Assembly: GCA_041494285.1 (NCBI GenBank)
Contig: JBGQAL010000010.1
Coordinates: forward strand, 1-32,668
DNA: 32,668 nt
Direction of reading: 5' to 3'
DNA from: Fen-7 sp041494285
GTDB taxonomy: Archaea > Halobacteriota > Methanosarcinia > Methanotrichales > Methanotrichaceae
The notes under the pieces were generated by a model. It was not told where the DNA came from. It searched no databases and was given only the letters and a program-made list of their open reading frames with translations. Each line of letters starts with the position of its first letter. Position 1 is the first letter of the stretch. The translations under genes and the position numbers were made by a program. Below are positions 23,163 to 31,028 of this stretch, piece after piece.

Positions 23163-23395
23163 ACTGCGAGAGGTACCCCTGTCATTTTCCGGAGCAGGAT
23201 TGTTCACTGTGTTTCTGCCCCTTCTACCCATGCATGGACGAGAGGACAAATGGGCGAGTAGGCAAAAGTGGAGATTGGTCCTGCCAGGATTGCTTAGTTG
23301 TCCATTGTCCAGATGCAGCCGTCATGGTTGTCGATGCCTTGATGATCGGCGAGACAGTCTCCGAGGCGTGGAAGAAGGTGGAGAGTCTTCTGTGA
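23150..23395 (+). CDS. free-standing cysteine-rich protein equivalent to the CobD C-terminal extension
   Basis: An 81-residue protein with nine cysteines in two groups (C6, C11, C18, C21, C23, C28; then C45, C48, C53), followed by a helix rich in V, A and M. It starts inside cobD (13-base overlap) and ends in a GTGA overlap with cbiB. Cysteine spacing suits an Fe-S or zinc site. By content and place it corresponds to the C-terminal metal-binding extension of Methanosarcina CobD, which modulates kinase/decarboxylase activity there. Correspondence is inferred from memory, not aligned. Confidence 0.8.
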   Translation: MRRINCERYPCHFPEQDCSLCFCPFYPCMDERTNGRVGKSGDWSCQDCLVVHCPDAAVMVVDALMIGETVSEAWKKVESLL

Positions 23396-24324
23396 GCCAG
23401 GAAATTTCCACAAGCTTGATCGTATTTCTTTTGGCGGCCGCTTTCGATATCTTCATAGGCGAACCGTCGGTCGGGATTCATCCCGTGGTGTGGATAGGCC
23501 GCTTCATATCCTTTCTGCGAAAGCGAGCACGACCTACTAAACTAGGCGGTCTACTGGTAGCAGCCCTCGTTATAGCTACGACAGTATCCTTTGGCCATCT
23601 TCTGATTTGGGTTGCGGGCCAGATTCCGAGCGTAGGCTATGCGGCGGCGGTCGCCGTCTCGGCCTACCTGCTGAAATCCACCTTTGCAGTGAGGTGCCTT
23701 CTCCAGACATCCCTGGACATAGCTAAGACGATAGACGACGATATCTCCCAGGCCAAAGGCATGCTTCCTGCCCTCGTGGGCAGGGAGACGAAAGACCTTA
23801 CTAGATCCCAGGCAACCTCCGCGGTCATCGAATCCCTGTCGGAAAACTACGTAGACGGTATACTGTCCCCCATCTTCTATTTCCTGATCTTCGAACCTTT
23901 CGGCTTGGGCATTGAGGCTGCCCTGGCATTCAAGGCCATCAGCACCATGGACAGCATGCTGGGTTACAAGACAAAAGGCCTAAAAGATCTGGGGTTTGTG
24001 CCGGCCAGGTTGGATGATATTGCAAACTTCATTCCGGCAAGACTGAGCATACTCTTCTTGGCGGCAGCTAATCCAAAAAGGGCCAAGAACACAATAATGG
24101 CTGCCTTTCGATACCATCAGGCAACCCCAAGTCCCAACTCCGGCTGGCCAATGTCCGCTGCGGCCGGGGCGTTGAGCATAAGGCTGGAGAAGCCAGGGTT
24201 CTATGTCCTCCTTGACGAAGGCAAAGAGCCGGAGACTCATGATATACCCTTAGCAGTGAGGTTGGTGGGAACAACAATCGCCACTACCCTACTTACATCT
24301 ATCTTGATTCTGTACGCTATTTAA
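23392..24324 (+). CDS. cbiB: adenosylcobinamide-phosphate synthase CbiB
   Basis: A membrane enzyme that amide-links aminopropanol phosphate to adenosylcobyric acid. The GTG at 23392-23394 overlaps the upstream TGA and gives 310 residues. Its first residues VSQEISTSLIVFLLAAAFDI lead into the family motif GEPSVGIHPVVWIGRFI. Other signatures are SENYVDGILSPIFYF, AISTMDSMLGYK, LDDIANFIPARLS and the end region SPNSGWPMSAAAGAL. Four or more membrane helices are visible. The frame extends back to 23200, but that part overlaps the cysteine-rich gene and lacks homology. Last gene of cobD-Cys-rich-cbiB. Confidence 0.95.
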   Translation: MSQEISTSLIVFLLAAAFDIFIGEPSVGIHPVVWIGRFISFLRKRARPTKLGGLLVAALVIATTVSFGHLLIWVAGQIPSVGYAAAVAVSAYLLKSTFAVRCLLQTSLDIAKTIDDDISQAKGMLPALVGRETKDLTRSQATSAVIESLSENYVDGILSPIFYFLIFEPFGLGIEAALAFKAISTMDSMLGYKTKGLKDLGFVPARLDDIANFIPARLSILFLAAANPKRAKNTIMAAFRYHQATPSPNSGWPMSAAAGALSIRLEKPGFYVLLDEGKEPETHDIPLAVRLVGTTIATTLLTSILILYAI

Positions 24325-24365
24325 TTTCTGTATACGGAGCCATCGCCGCTACTCTTCTTTTTCAT

Positions 24366-24555
24366 ATCTGCCATCCTGTTTGCCGATGAGTTATTCAGCG
24401 CCTGAGATGTTCTCCAATACCTCGGAAGAGCTGGCTAATTTAAGCTTCCGAGATGCTCCACCATCTTACCGGTAACGATGCTACATTGGAACTAATGACG
24501 AAAAGGGCAAGCAGCGTCAAGACCAATGCCACTTTAGGGCTTGTTCGAGAACACT
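24366..24555 (-). pseudogene. decayed third copy of the CGCG-tail secreted protein gene (5' half)
   Basis: The stretch aligns with 13095-13270, the start of the intact gene. Shared blocks are GAGCTGGCTAAT, AAGCTTCC.AGATGC, CCAATGCC.CT and TTCGAGAACA, i.e. codons for the signal peptide and the segment after it. Indels break the frame and the initiator region is altered. No 3' half follows. The rest of the gap after cbiB (24556-24737) holds a purine-rich stretch of GGAGGA/ATAGAGG units at 24605-24660 and nothing that I can call a gene. Confidence 0.65.
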
Positions 24556-24737
24556 ATCCCATTTATCCGGCTATAAATTGACGTTTCTGATGTCATTGTC
24601 TTCGCTTATAGAGGATATTGGAAGACTTATGGAGGAATTATAGAGGGATATAGGAGGACATCAAGAGATTTTCCATCCGGTCCAATATAGGGCTGCAATC
24701 ATCCTCACAAATATAACTGCATTAACTGTTATGCAAA

Positions 24738-25410
24738 TCAAATACGCCTGTACAGGGCCGTATATCCGTAACATCCATTGAACTCCCAACGGCCCTGCTT
24801 CAGTCCATCTCGTGCAGCATGATAAACTCCATAATCAGGATCTCTGCCATTCCTGACGTCATTCCAGTCGTGGAGAAGGATGAAACCGCCGGACAAAATC
24901 ACTGCATCGAGTTCCTTACAAACATTATAGACTGGTTCATATGAGTAGGAAAGATCTACAAATGCAAGAGCAAATCTATTTCGCTGGGCTTCCAGATCTT
25001 TGATTACTTCTTCAGCCTTCCTTCCCCCAGATAAGATTAACATTTAGACCTCTGAGATTTTTCCGGGCAACTGCCAGGGCATCTAGGGATAGATCCACGC
25101 TGGTTATGGATTTTTCGTAAGGAGAGTTTTGGGCGACTTGGGCCATTATGTAGGTACTCAGGCCGTGATAGGTCCCTAGCTCTAGGATCGCCTTCTGGCA
25201 GAAGTAGGCCATCTCGTAAAGCTTAAGGGCATCCTCCCTAATGAGCCAGCCATCTATTTGAAGATCGATGTTTTTCCCATTAAGCTTGCAATGAGCCAAT
25301 GATTCGTGAAAAGCATCAATATAACCCGAAAAGGGATAAGTGGGACAGTATTCAGATATTCTTTTGCCCAGCTCCTCAATTTTTATAAATGTATAAGGTT
25401 GCTGGATCAT
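24738..25410 (-). pseudogene. class I SAM-dependent methyltransferase, split by a frameshift
   Basis: Two overlapping frames make one protein. The first (25410 to 25012) holds the SAM-binding start ILELGTYHGLSTYIMAQVA and SITSVDLSLDALAVARKN. The second (25043 to 24738) holds FALAFVDLSYSYEPVYNVCK and GGFILLHDWND, the later strands of a Methyltransf_24-type fold. The break lies at a five-G run (25024-25028, C on the plus strand): deleting one G joins NLIWG to RKAEEVIKDLE. Intact length would be about 223 residues. Cause may be a true mutation, a slippage site or a sequence error. No linked pathway nearby; substrate unknown. Confidence 0.75.
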
Positions 25411-26166
25411 GTCCCGCGATAGGTACTCCTTGAATATATCCGTTTGGTTTAGAACATATTTCCAAGATTCTTCCTGTTATTTACGTCATTCTGCAAGATC
25501 GCCTTTTATCCTATGCTGTAACCAGCTAGGGTTTCCTGGGCAGTCGTCGGGATCCCTAGCTATTTCGGTCTTTTACTGTTCTTGCTACCGGCATATGGGC
25601 ATAGCTGTATTTTCAATTCGGAGTAATGGATGCTAATGGGCTTACGTGCGAGCAGCCCTGGTATATTTCAACTGCCTTGAGGATATACATCATCCCGAGA
25701 ATGATGGCATCTTCAGCTAAGTTATTTTTGCAACTTTGTTTTCTCGGACCTTTCTTTAAACTTGGCTGGAACTTCTGCTACAATCAGCTTACCATTTTCA
25801 TAGGCCTTCCTGAATATCTCTAGGCCTTTTGCTGTCTGTAAATATATAAGTGCATGTACCTTTTTCATTCCAGGACGATTGTACGATCAAGATTATTGGC
25901 TATCTTTTTCTTGCCAAGTCAAGGCAGAGCTGCTAGGGGAAAAAATCCTCAAATGGAATGCCATCGCGATATCCATATAGAATGTGGTAAACCCAGATAC
26001 GATTTCACGATTAAGGATGAGATTCGTTAGCGATGCCCGTTCCATTAAACCTTCTCAGGCCACTGTGGTCACGATCGATATGCAGCCGTTATTATGGCAA
26101 ATGGTCAAAAGACAAAAGTTATGCTTTAAAAATTCAGATAGTCCTGCTTGCCTAGAACATTCCGCT
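25411..26166. other. gene-poor stretch with one possible gene remnant
   Basis: About 750 bases without a gene that I can support. On the minus strand 25868 to 25722 encodes a 48-residue open frame starting MKKVHALIYLQTAKGLEIFR and continuing KAYENGKLIVAEVPAKFKER. This resembles, loosely, the end of an F420-hydrogenase beta (FrhB)-type protein. Upstream sequence is interrupted by stops, so it is probably a remnant. The plus-strand open frames here have no family features. Confidence 0.35.
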
Positions 26167-26442
26167 CTACCTGAAGAGTTCTTTCACCACTTCTGTGAGT
26201 ATAGGACCAGACTGGTCGATCACATTGGCCTCGTATAGCCATCCCTTATGCTCCGGGAGAACTCCGTTAACCATGATGGCTTTGCCCTCGTATTCAGCCA
26301 AACTTATCTCATGGGAAGCCACCAGTTCCTCAGCTATAGATGCCGGCTTGGCTATACGGGTCAACTTGACTGTGCAACATTGAGGGCGTGGCATTAAAAT
26401 TGAGAACCTTCCACCCTGCACTACACCCAGAAATTTATCCAT
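26167..26442 (-). CDS. unknown small protein with an OB-fold-like end
   Basis: A 91-residue protein, not recognised. The frame opens at 26466, but AAGGAGT sits eight bases before the ATG at 26440-26442 (MDKFLGVVQGGRF), which is preferred. Features: the segment MPRPQCCTVKLTRIAKPAS, then YEGKAIMVNGVLPEHKGWLY and ANVIDQSGPILTEVV. The latter pattern looks like the closing strands of an OB fold such as in small nucleic-acid-binding proteins. No signal peptide. It is divergent from the FmdE fragment gene at 26518. Function not assigned. Confidence 0.6.
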   Translation of the reverse strand: MDKFLGVVQGGRFSILMPRPQCCTVKLTRIAKPASIAEELVASHEISLAEYEGKAIMVNGVLPEHKGWLYEANVIDQSGPILTEVVKELFR

Positions 26443-26517
26443 CTCAGAACACTCCTTAGAATGCATATACGCATTTTGACTATGTAATAGCTGCTAGTAT
26501 CAATTAAATATCTTTTG

Positions 26518-26739
26518 ATGTTCGAGAGATTCAGGGGACAGGTTAATCAATATATAATCAACGCTGCCGATGACGAGATTCTCTCAATTAGAGAGGTTGG
26601 CATCCCTGAGCCGGAGAAGGCTCGGATCTATCCTTCACTCAAATGCCAGGAATGTGGTGAAAGCTTCATGGAAATCTGCGGCAGAACTGTGAATGGAAAG
26701 GTGGTCTGCAAGGAGTGCTTCCAGAGGATGGCAGGCTAG
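26518..26739 (+). CDS. C-terminal zinc-ribbon part of an FmdE-family protein (truncated or stand-alone)
   Basis: A 73-residue protein from ATG 26518 (TTG 26515 is possible). ADDEILSIREVGIPEPEKAR followed by SLKCQECGESFMEICGR and VCKECF is the end of the FmdE family: linker plus a zinc ribbon with C-x2-C and C-x2-C. The large N-terminal FmdE domain is missing, and a TAG stops the frame seven codons upstream. No good ribosome site is seen. It is either a decayed FmdE or a free zinc-ribbon protein. A fuller FmdE homologue follows 150 bases later. Confidence 0.6.
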   Translation: MFERFRGQVNQYIINAADDEILSIREVGIPEPEKARIYPSLKCQECGESFMEICGRTVNGKVVCKECFQRMAG

Positions 26740-26891
26740 ATCAATGTCAATTCAATTTTTGGCTACCCCTTTATGTACCATATACGAAAGCAGCATAAAT
26801 AGATTTTAGACAAGTCTTGATTACAAACCAGTAAGAGCTGAGGGCAGAAACCCATTTAGTAAACAATCCTACTTTACTTATTGCTTGTAAG

Positions 26892-27530
26892 TTGGCATTT
26901 ATGCAAAACTTCTTAAGCTCCTACGACGGCATAGGCGAGCCTAGAGGACTAGGCATGGAGGAGATCATAGAGAAGATCGCTGACCCAGAGATGCGTTCTC
27001 AGATAGAGAAGGTTGCTTCCTTCCACGGGTATCTGAGCACGGGTGCCTTTGTGGGAATCCAGATGCTCAATTTAGCCAAAAGAGTACTGGATGCATCAAA
27101 CAAAGACCGGCTATTCGTGACCTGCGAGACCTCTAACTGCCTTCCTGATCCCTTTCAGGTTCTGGCAGGCTGCACCGTTGGCAACAAGGGGCTGAAGATC
27201 CTAGACCACGGCAAGATGGCGGTCACAGTGACCAGGCGTGCGCCGGCGGGCTCCATGGTAAAAGGCGTCAGGGTAATGTTAGACCCAGCAAAGACGGTCA
27301 GGTATCCCCGGCTTCATGCTTGGTTCATGAAAACGAAGAAGATTCCTCATCCTGAGGCCATTTCTATACTCCTTTCAGCAGGTGAGAGCGTCTATACCTA
27401 CAAGATCCTAGATTTAGAGGTCCCTGAGAAGCCCAGAAAGGAGATAGCGATCTGTGGATGCTGCAAAGAGAGCTTCGTCCAGAGAGGCGAGGAAATGCTC
27501 TGTGTCGCCTGCCTGGAACATTCGCTATAA
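26892..27530 (+). CDS. FmdE-family protein (formylmethanofuran dehydrogenase subunit E homologue)
   Basis: A 212-residue protein from TTG 26892 (ATG 26901 is possible). The FmdE core is visible: FHGYLSTGAFVGIQMLNLAK, CETSNCLPDPFQVLAGCTVG, then LKILDHGKMAVTVTRRAP. A C-terminal zinc ribbon is present as CGCC...CVAC. In the core the usual CPG of the HGHxCPG motif is replaced by YLSTG, so the first metal ligand is altered, while the ETSNC and GCT cysteines remain. FmdE is co-purified with the molybdenum enzyme in Methanosarcina; its reaction is unclear. This copy is far from the fwd genes, so the link is by family only. Confidence 0.82.
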   Translation: MAFMQNFLSSYDGIGEPRGLGMEEIIEKIADPEMRSQIEKVASFHGYLSTGAFVGIQMLNLAKRVLDASNKDRLFVTCETSNCLPDPFQVLAGCTVGNKGLKILDHGKMAVTVTRRAPAGSMVKGVRVMLDPAKTVRYPRLHAWFMKTKKIPHPEAISILLSAGESVYTYKILDLEVPEKPRKEIAICGCCKESFVQRGEEMLCVACLEHSL

Positions 27531-27721
27531 GGATTTGGAAATGTAGGTATATTATATGTTAGGTAGAAATGAATTAAGAATAACTAAGACTACTCTGAGT
27601 TAAGACAAATAAAGTTTGGGGGGTAGAATTACCCAATTACCATAATAATTGTTTGGGGCTACGAAGTAGCGAAAAATGAGAAGAGGTATTGCATGTTGTA
27701 TGTACTTACAAGAGGGCAGAA

Positions 27722-28013
27722 CTAGCTCGTGTACCTCAGCTTTTTGGCCTTGACGAAGGCTGCTTCGGAGGTACGACCCAGCGCCTTGAGAGCAATTTCT
27801 ATGACATCTTCAAACGAAATTCTGTTATTACTCCAATAGAAATACTTATTATCAAGTAATACTATCGTTGATTGAAGAGCGACAGCAGGAAGATACGCCT
27901 CCTTTACCGTTGAAGACTCCTGTTGCAATGCCCTGGAAGTCTGCCAATCCAGGGCGCTCCTCTTCTGATAGCATGTCTGGAATCATCCTCAACCATAGGG
28001 TAGTGCGTAATTC
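27722..28013 (-). pseudogene. possible small gene broken by a frameshift
   Basis: An open frame from TTG 27928 to 27722 encodes ESSTVKEAYLPAVALQSTIV and FEDVIEIALKALGRTSEAA, with protein-like composition. Upstream the same strand reads MIPDMLSEEERPGLADFQ in another frame behind a strong AAGGAGG (about 28008-28014), and LDWQTSRALQQESS continues in the first frame. A one-base shift near 27950 would join them into about 100 residues. Family unknown; it might be a helical HEPN-like protein, a weak impression. The preceding gap 27531-27721 shows no gene. Confidence 0.35.
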
Positions 28014-28113
28014 CTCCTTATTTTGTTAGCATTAGTCGACAGAATATTCTTACTTAGTATTCCTTATCGAAACGATCTTATAATTTGATGTGACATTAGC
28101 TCTTGGTGACTTT

Positions 28114-28833
28114 ATGCATATTCCAGATGGCTACCTTGGTCCGTATACTTATGTTGCGTTTTGGATCATAATGATACCTATTTGGTATTACGCTGGAAAG
28201 AAGCTGAGTGCAGAGCTAAAGTCTAGGCAAGTCCCTCTGCTTGCGCTCTCAGCAGCCTTCTCCTTCGTAATAATGATGTTCAACGTCCCAATCCCAGGAG
28301 GAAGCACAGGTCATGCAGTGGGCGGAGCAATCATCGGCATAGTCATGGGTCCCTGGGCCGGAGTGATAGCCATATCCGTTGCACTCGTACTGCAGGCTCT
28401 GATGTTTGGAGATGGAGGGATAACCGCTATTGCTGCAAACTGCTTCAACATGGGAGTTGTGATGCCCTTCGTGGGTTATTACATCTACAAAATCATCGGC
28501 GGTAATACAGAGATAACTTCCTCAAGACGAATCATCGCTGCTGCAATTGCGGGCTATTTGGCTCTTACTATTGCTGCTGGGTTTACTGGCTTTGAGTTCG
28601 GAATACAGCCCATTTTGCATCACGATGCCAATGGATTACCGCTCTACATGCCCTATCCTCTGAGTGTAACTGTACCTGCCATGGTACTTGAACACGCTTT
28701 GGGATTCAGCATCCTTGAGGCGCTCATTACCGCACTGATCTTTGCCTATATCCAAAGAACGGATACAACTGTACTCTATGGAGAAAAATCTGAATTGCGG
28801 AAGAACAAGATAAAGAAAGCAGTAATCGATTGA
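28114..28833 (+). CDS. cbiM: CbiM-type substrate-binding subunit of a Co/Ni ECF transporter, locus A
   Basis: A membrane protein that captures the metal ion. The mature start MHIPDGYLGPYTYVAFW is canonical: the N-terminal amine and H2 bind Co or Ni. For that reason the ATG at 28114 is chosen over the longer frame from 28090; GGTGAC precedes it. Further signatures are GGSTGHAVGGAIIGIVMGPWAG without the first G, FGDGGITAIAANCFNMG and the C-terminal helix. About seven helices, 239 residues. CTTATAAT (28077-28084) is a TATA candidate. It is followed by a PDGLE gene but no cbiQ or cbiO. Metal choice (Ni or Co) is not decidable by eye. Confidence 0.92.
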   Translation: MHIPDGYLGPYTYVAFWIIMIPIWYYAGKKLSAELKSRQVPLLALSAAFSFVIMMFNVPIPGGSTGHAVGGAIIGIVMGPWAGVIAISVALVLQALMFGDGGITAIAANCFNMGVVMPFVGYYIYKIIGGNTEITSSRRIIAAAIAGYLALTIAAGFTGFEFGIQPILHHDANGLPLYMPYPLSVTVPAMVLEHALGFSILEALITALIFAYIQRTDTTVLYGEKSELRKNKIKKAVID

Positions 28834-28844
28834 GGTGAGACAAA

Positions 28845-29165
28845 ATGGATAAACTATACAGAAATCTTGCCATTGGTCTAATATTGCTAATTATTCTTGC
28901 ACCCATAGGGCTCTTTGCTGTCGGAGAGACCTTCGGCGAATGGGGGTCAGAAGAACTCAAGGAGAAACTCGGCTTCGTTCCTAAGGGACTAGGGAAACTC
29001 ACTGGAATTTGGAATGCGCCTATGCCGGATTATGCCTTCCCAGGTGGCAAAGGCAGTGAGTCCATGACGCTATCAGCGGCGGCATACATCCTATCTGCAG
29101 TAATAGGCGTAGTCGTATGCGGAGGCCTACTGTATTTCTTGGGCAATAGGGTTGCCAAAGACTAA
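28845..29165 (+). CDS. PDGLE-domain (CbiN-like) partner of the locus A transporter
   Basis: A 106-residue protein with an N-terminal helix (NLAIGLILLIILAPIGLFAV), an extracellular part containing MPDYAFPG, the PDGLE-family core, and a C-terminal helix (ILSAVIGVVVCGGLLYFLG). This is the two-helix plan of CbiN/NikN auxiliaries that help CbiM/NikM take up metal. GAGGTGA (28832-28838) overlaps the cbiM stop region and lies six bases before the ATG. Confidence 0.85.
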   Translation: MDKLYRNLAIGLILLIILAPIGLFAVGETFGEWGSEELKEKLGFVPKGLGKLTGIWNAPMPDYAFPGGKGSESMTLSAAAYILSAVIGVVVCGGLLYFLGNRVAKD

Positions 29166-29169
29166 CGCC

Positions 29170-29187
29170 TTTTTTTCCCTTTTTTAC
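29170..29187 (+). terminator. oligo-T terminator after the PDGLE gene
   Basis: Two runs of T, seven and six long, separated by CCC start five bases after the stop. This T-tract form without a clear hairpin is the common archaeal intrinsic terminator. Convergent cbiQ ends 48 bases further on. Confidence 0.6.
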
Positions 29188-29234
29188 TTGCGGTAACTAA
29201 CGTTTCTGGTTCCGATGATGAATGTCATATAACA

Positions 29235-30017
29235 TCAAAGCAATTGAATATCTCTGGTCAAAACGGCGATGGCAGCAACCATGACCATATACCCTATAAC
29301 GACAAAAATTGCCCTCGGCTCTGCTTTACCGGACCGCTCCATGAGATCGATCTTGCCATCGTAACAGCGAGCGTCCATGGCTACGATGAGCCTCTCGCCC
29401 TGCTCCCACGCTCTCAAAAATAGAACGCTCGAAAGCATGGAGAAGGAGTTCAGAGAATTTTTGACTCCTGCATCACCCAACCGCATCACCTGGGCGCTGT
29501 GGATCACGGCAGCCTGATCCACAAAGACAAAGATGTACCTGTACATCAACATGGAAAGCTCGACCAAGAAGTCCGGCAGACCCAGGGACTTCAGGATCGA
29601 GAAGATTTCGATCATAGGCGTGGTCAGAGTAATGAAGAATAGAGAGCACATGCCCCCAAAGGTCCTGGCGATCAGGAGCAGGGCCAGGTTGGCCCCTCCT
29701 TCTCTTAAGCCTAAGCTGATCCCGAAGACACTAAAGGCAAATAATTGATCGCCTCCGCCATGCATGAAAGCCACCACTGCAGCGCTCAGCAGGGAGAAGG
29801 AGATGGGTATTAGCAGCAGTGTGGAGTAAAAACGCCCTGGAATTTTGGCCAACCTTACAGTTATGAGACTCATGGTAGCGGTTATGAATAAAGGCGCTAC
29901 CGGCGTAGCTGAGGAAACGCAAATGAGGATGGCCCCGAGACCGAGCAGCAACTTTAGCCTTGGACTCGTGTTTCTCAGAGCATTGGAATGTGCGCAGTCA
30001 TCTAGCAGGTCGTGCAT
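29235..30017 (-). CDS. cbiQ: CbiQ, transmembrane coupling subunit of a Co/Ni ECF transporter, locus B
   Basis: A 260-residue T component that links the substrate-binding CbiM to the ATPase. It has six hydrophobic segments and the family's cytosolic coupling motif in RAWEQGERLIVAMDARCYDG, matching the A-R-G-type helix pair that docks on CbiO. The N-terminus LRNTSPRLKLLLGLGAIL is typical. The start overlaps cbiN by 20 bases. The expected ATPase gene cbiO does not follow; the strand ends here facing the convergent PDGLE gene. Confidence 0.93.
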   Translation of the reverse strand: MHDLLDDCAHSNALRNTSPRLKLLLGLGAILICVSSATPVAPLFITATMSLITVRLAKIPGRFYSTLLLIPISFSLLSAAVVAFMHGGGDQLFAFSVFGISLGLREGGANLALLLIARTFGGMCSLFFITLTTPMIEIFSILKSLGLPDFLVELSMLMYRYIFVFVDQAAVIHSAQVMRLGDAGVKNSLNSFSMLSSVLFLRAWEQGERLIVAMDARCYDGKIDLMERSGKAEPRAIFVVIGYMVMVAAIAVLTRDIQLL

Positions 30018-30333
30018 TCAAATTTCCTTCTTGATCCTCGGAAGGTGCAGCAACTCTAGCCTTAGCCAAGCCGCGATAGTAACCCAGGAAATAGCCGATG
30101 ATGATAGCGCCGAAGGCCGCCTGCAAGGCGAAAAGCAAGCTCTCTATCTCAGGGCTAGGCGGCGTCCATACACTATTAAACCAGGGGTGGTAGGATCCGT
30201 GAGTCAGGTCATTGATGACATTCGCCGGCTGATCATCTGCGCCACTCCATTCGTGATTTCCTGTTGAGCTGACATAAGCGAAGGCACCGATGAATACTAC
30301 AAGGACTGCAACAACAATGAGTTCCAGCTTCAT
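29998..30333 (-). CDS. cbiN: CbiN, auxiliary subunit of the locus B transporter
   Basis: A 111-residue protein with an N-terminal helix (LIVVAVLVVFIGAFAYV), an external part (HEWSGADDQPANVINDLTHG, PWFNSVWTPPSPEIESLLFA), and a second helix (FALQAAFGAIIIGYFLGYYRG). The ADD...P.W..P.SPE.ES.LF.LQA..GA pattern is that of CbiN. It enables metal transfer by CbiM. It overlaps cbiM by ATGA-type four bases and cbiQ by 20. Confidence 0.93.
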   Translation of the reverse strand: MKLELIVVAVLVVFIGAFAYVSSTGNHEWSGADDQPANVINDLTHGSYHPWFNSVWTPPSPEIESLLFALQAAFGAIIIGYFLGYYRGLAKARVAAPSEDQEGNLNARPAR

Positions 30334-31025
30334 AACGACGCCTCCTTCAGTTTCTTAATAATTCTAGGGGATGCCACATTGAGCCTTAACAGGACGTCAC
30401 TCCTGAGCTGGACGATGTACTTGAACATGAGCGCACTTACAGCGCCCTCAACGATGGCCAAGGGGACCTGTGTTATGGCAAAAACAGCCAGGAAGGCCTG
30501 GAAAGATGCCAACACTCCTCCAGAGGCTGCCGGGAAGGCCAGAGCAAGCTCGATGGATGTAACTATATATGTGAACCAATCTGCGAGCAACGCCGCTAGA
30601 AATACGGCGATGTACATATTCACACCCCACTTCATGGCCCCTTTATAGACTAGATAGCCCACGATTGGACCAACTATGCCCATGGAAAAGGTGTTGGCTC
30701 CCAAGGTGGTCAGGCCACCGTGAGCCAGGAATATGGCCTGGTAGATCAGGACTATGGTTGATAACACCGCAGTTATCCATGGCCCGAAGAGTATCGCACC
30801 TATGCCAGTACCCGTAGGATGAGAACAGCTTCCCGTAACGGATGGCATTTTCAGAGAGGAGAGGACGAAGATGAAGGCGCCGGATACGGCCAGCAAGGGC
30901 AGGACATCGCGATTAGCTTTCATCAATTTGCGCATTTTGTAAGCTCCGTAAGCCACCACTGGTAGCGAGAGTGCAAACCAAAACGCGCACCAGGGCAGAG
31001 GCAAGAATCCCTCCATTATATGCAT
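30330..31025 (-). CDS. cbiM: CbiM, substrate-binding subunit of a Co/Ni ECF transporter, locus B
   Basis: A 231-residue multi-helix protein starting MHIMEGFLPLPWCAFWF, the cobalt-type CbiM N-terminus with H2 as metal ligand. Signatures: PSVTGSCSHPTGTGIGAILF with the H-P-T-G-T-G motif, HGGLTTLGANTFSMGIVGP. The SCSHPTGTG form is characteristic of the cobalt branch, in contrast to the GGSTGHAVGG form of locus A, so locus B is the likelier cobalt importer and A the likelier nickel or divergent one (inference). First gene of cbiM-cbiN-cbiQ. Confidence 0.94.
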   Translation of the reverse strand: MHIMEGFLPLPWCAFWFALSLPVVAYGAYKMRKLMKANRDVLPLLAVSGAFIFVLSSLKMPSVTGSCSHPTGTGIGAILFGPWITAVLSTIVLIYQAIFLAHGGLTTLGANTFSMGIVGPIVGYLVYKGAMKWGVNMYIAVFLAALLADWFTYIVTSIELALAFPAASGGVLASFQAFLAVFAITQVPLAIVEGAVSALMFKYIVQLRSDVLLRLNVASPRIIKKLKEASL

Positions 31026-31028
31026 TAC

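Noticed and set aside
23200..23391. N-terminal extension of the cbiB frame
   Set aside because: It overlaps the cysteine-rich gene out of frame and lacks CbiB homology; the GTG at 23392 fits better.
24605..24660. Purine-rich GGAGGA/ATAGAGG repeats
   Set aside because: Irregular and short; no clear unit or function, likely low-complexity sequence.
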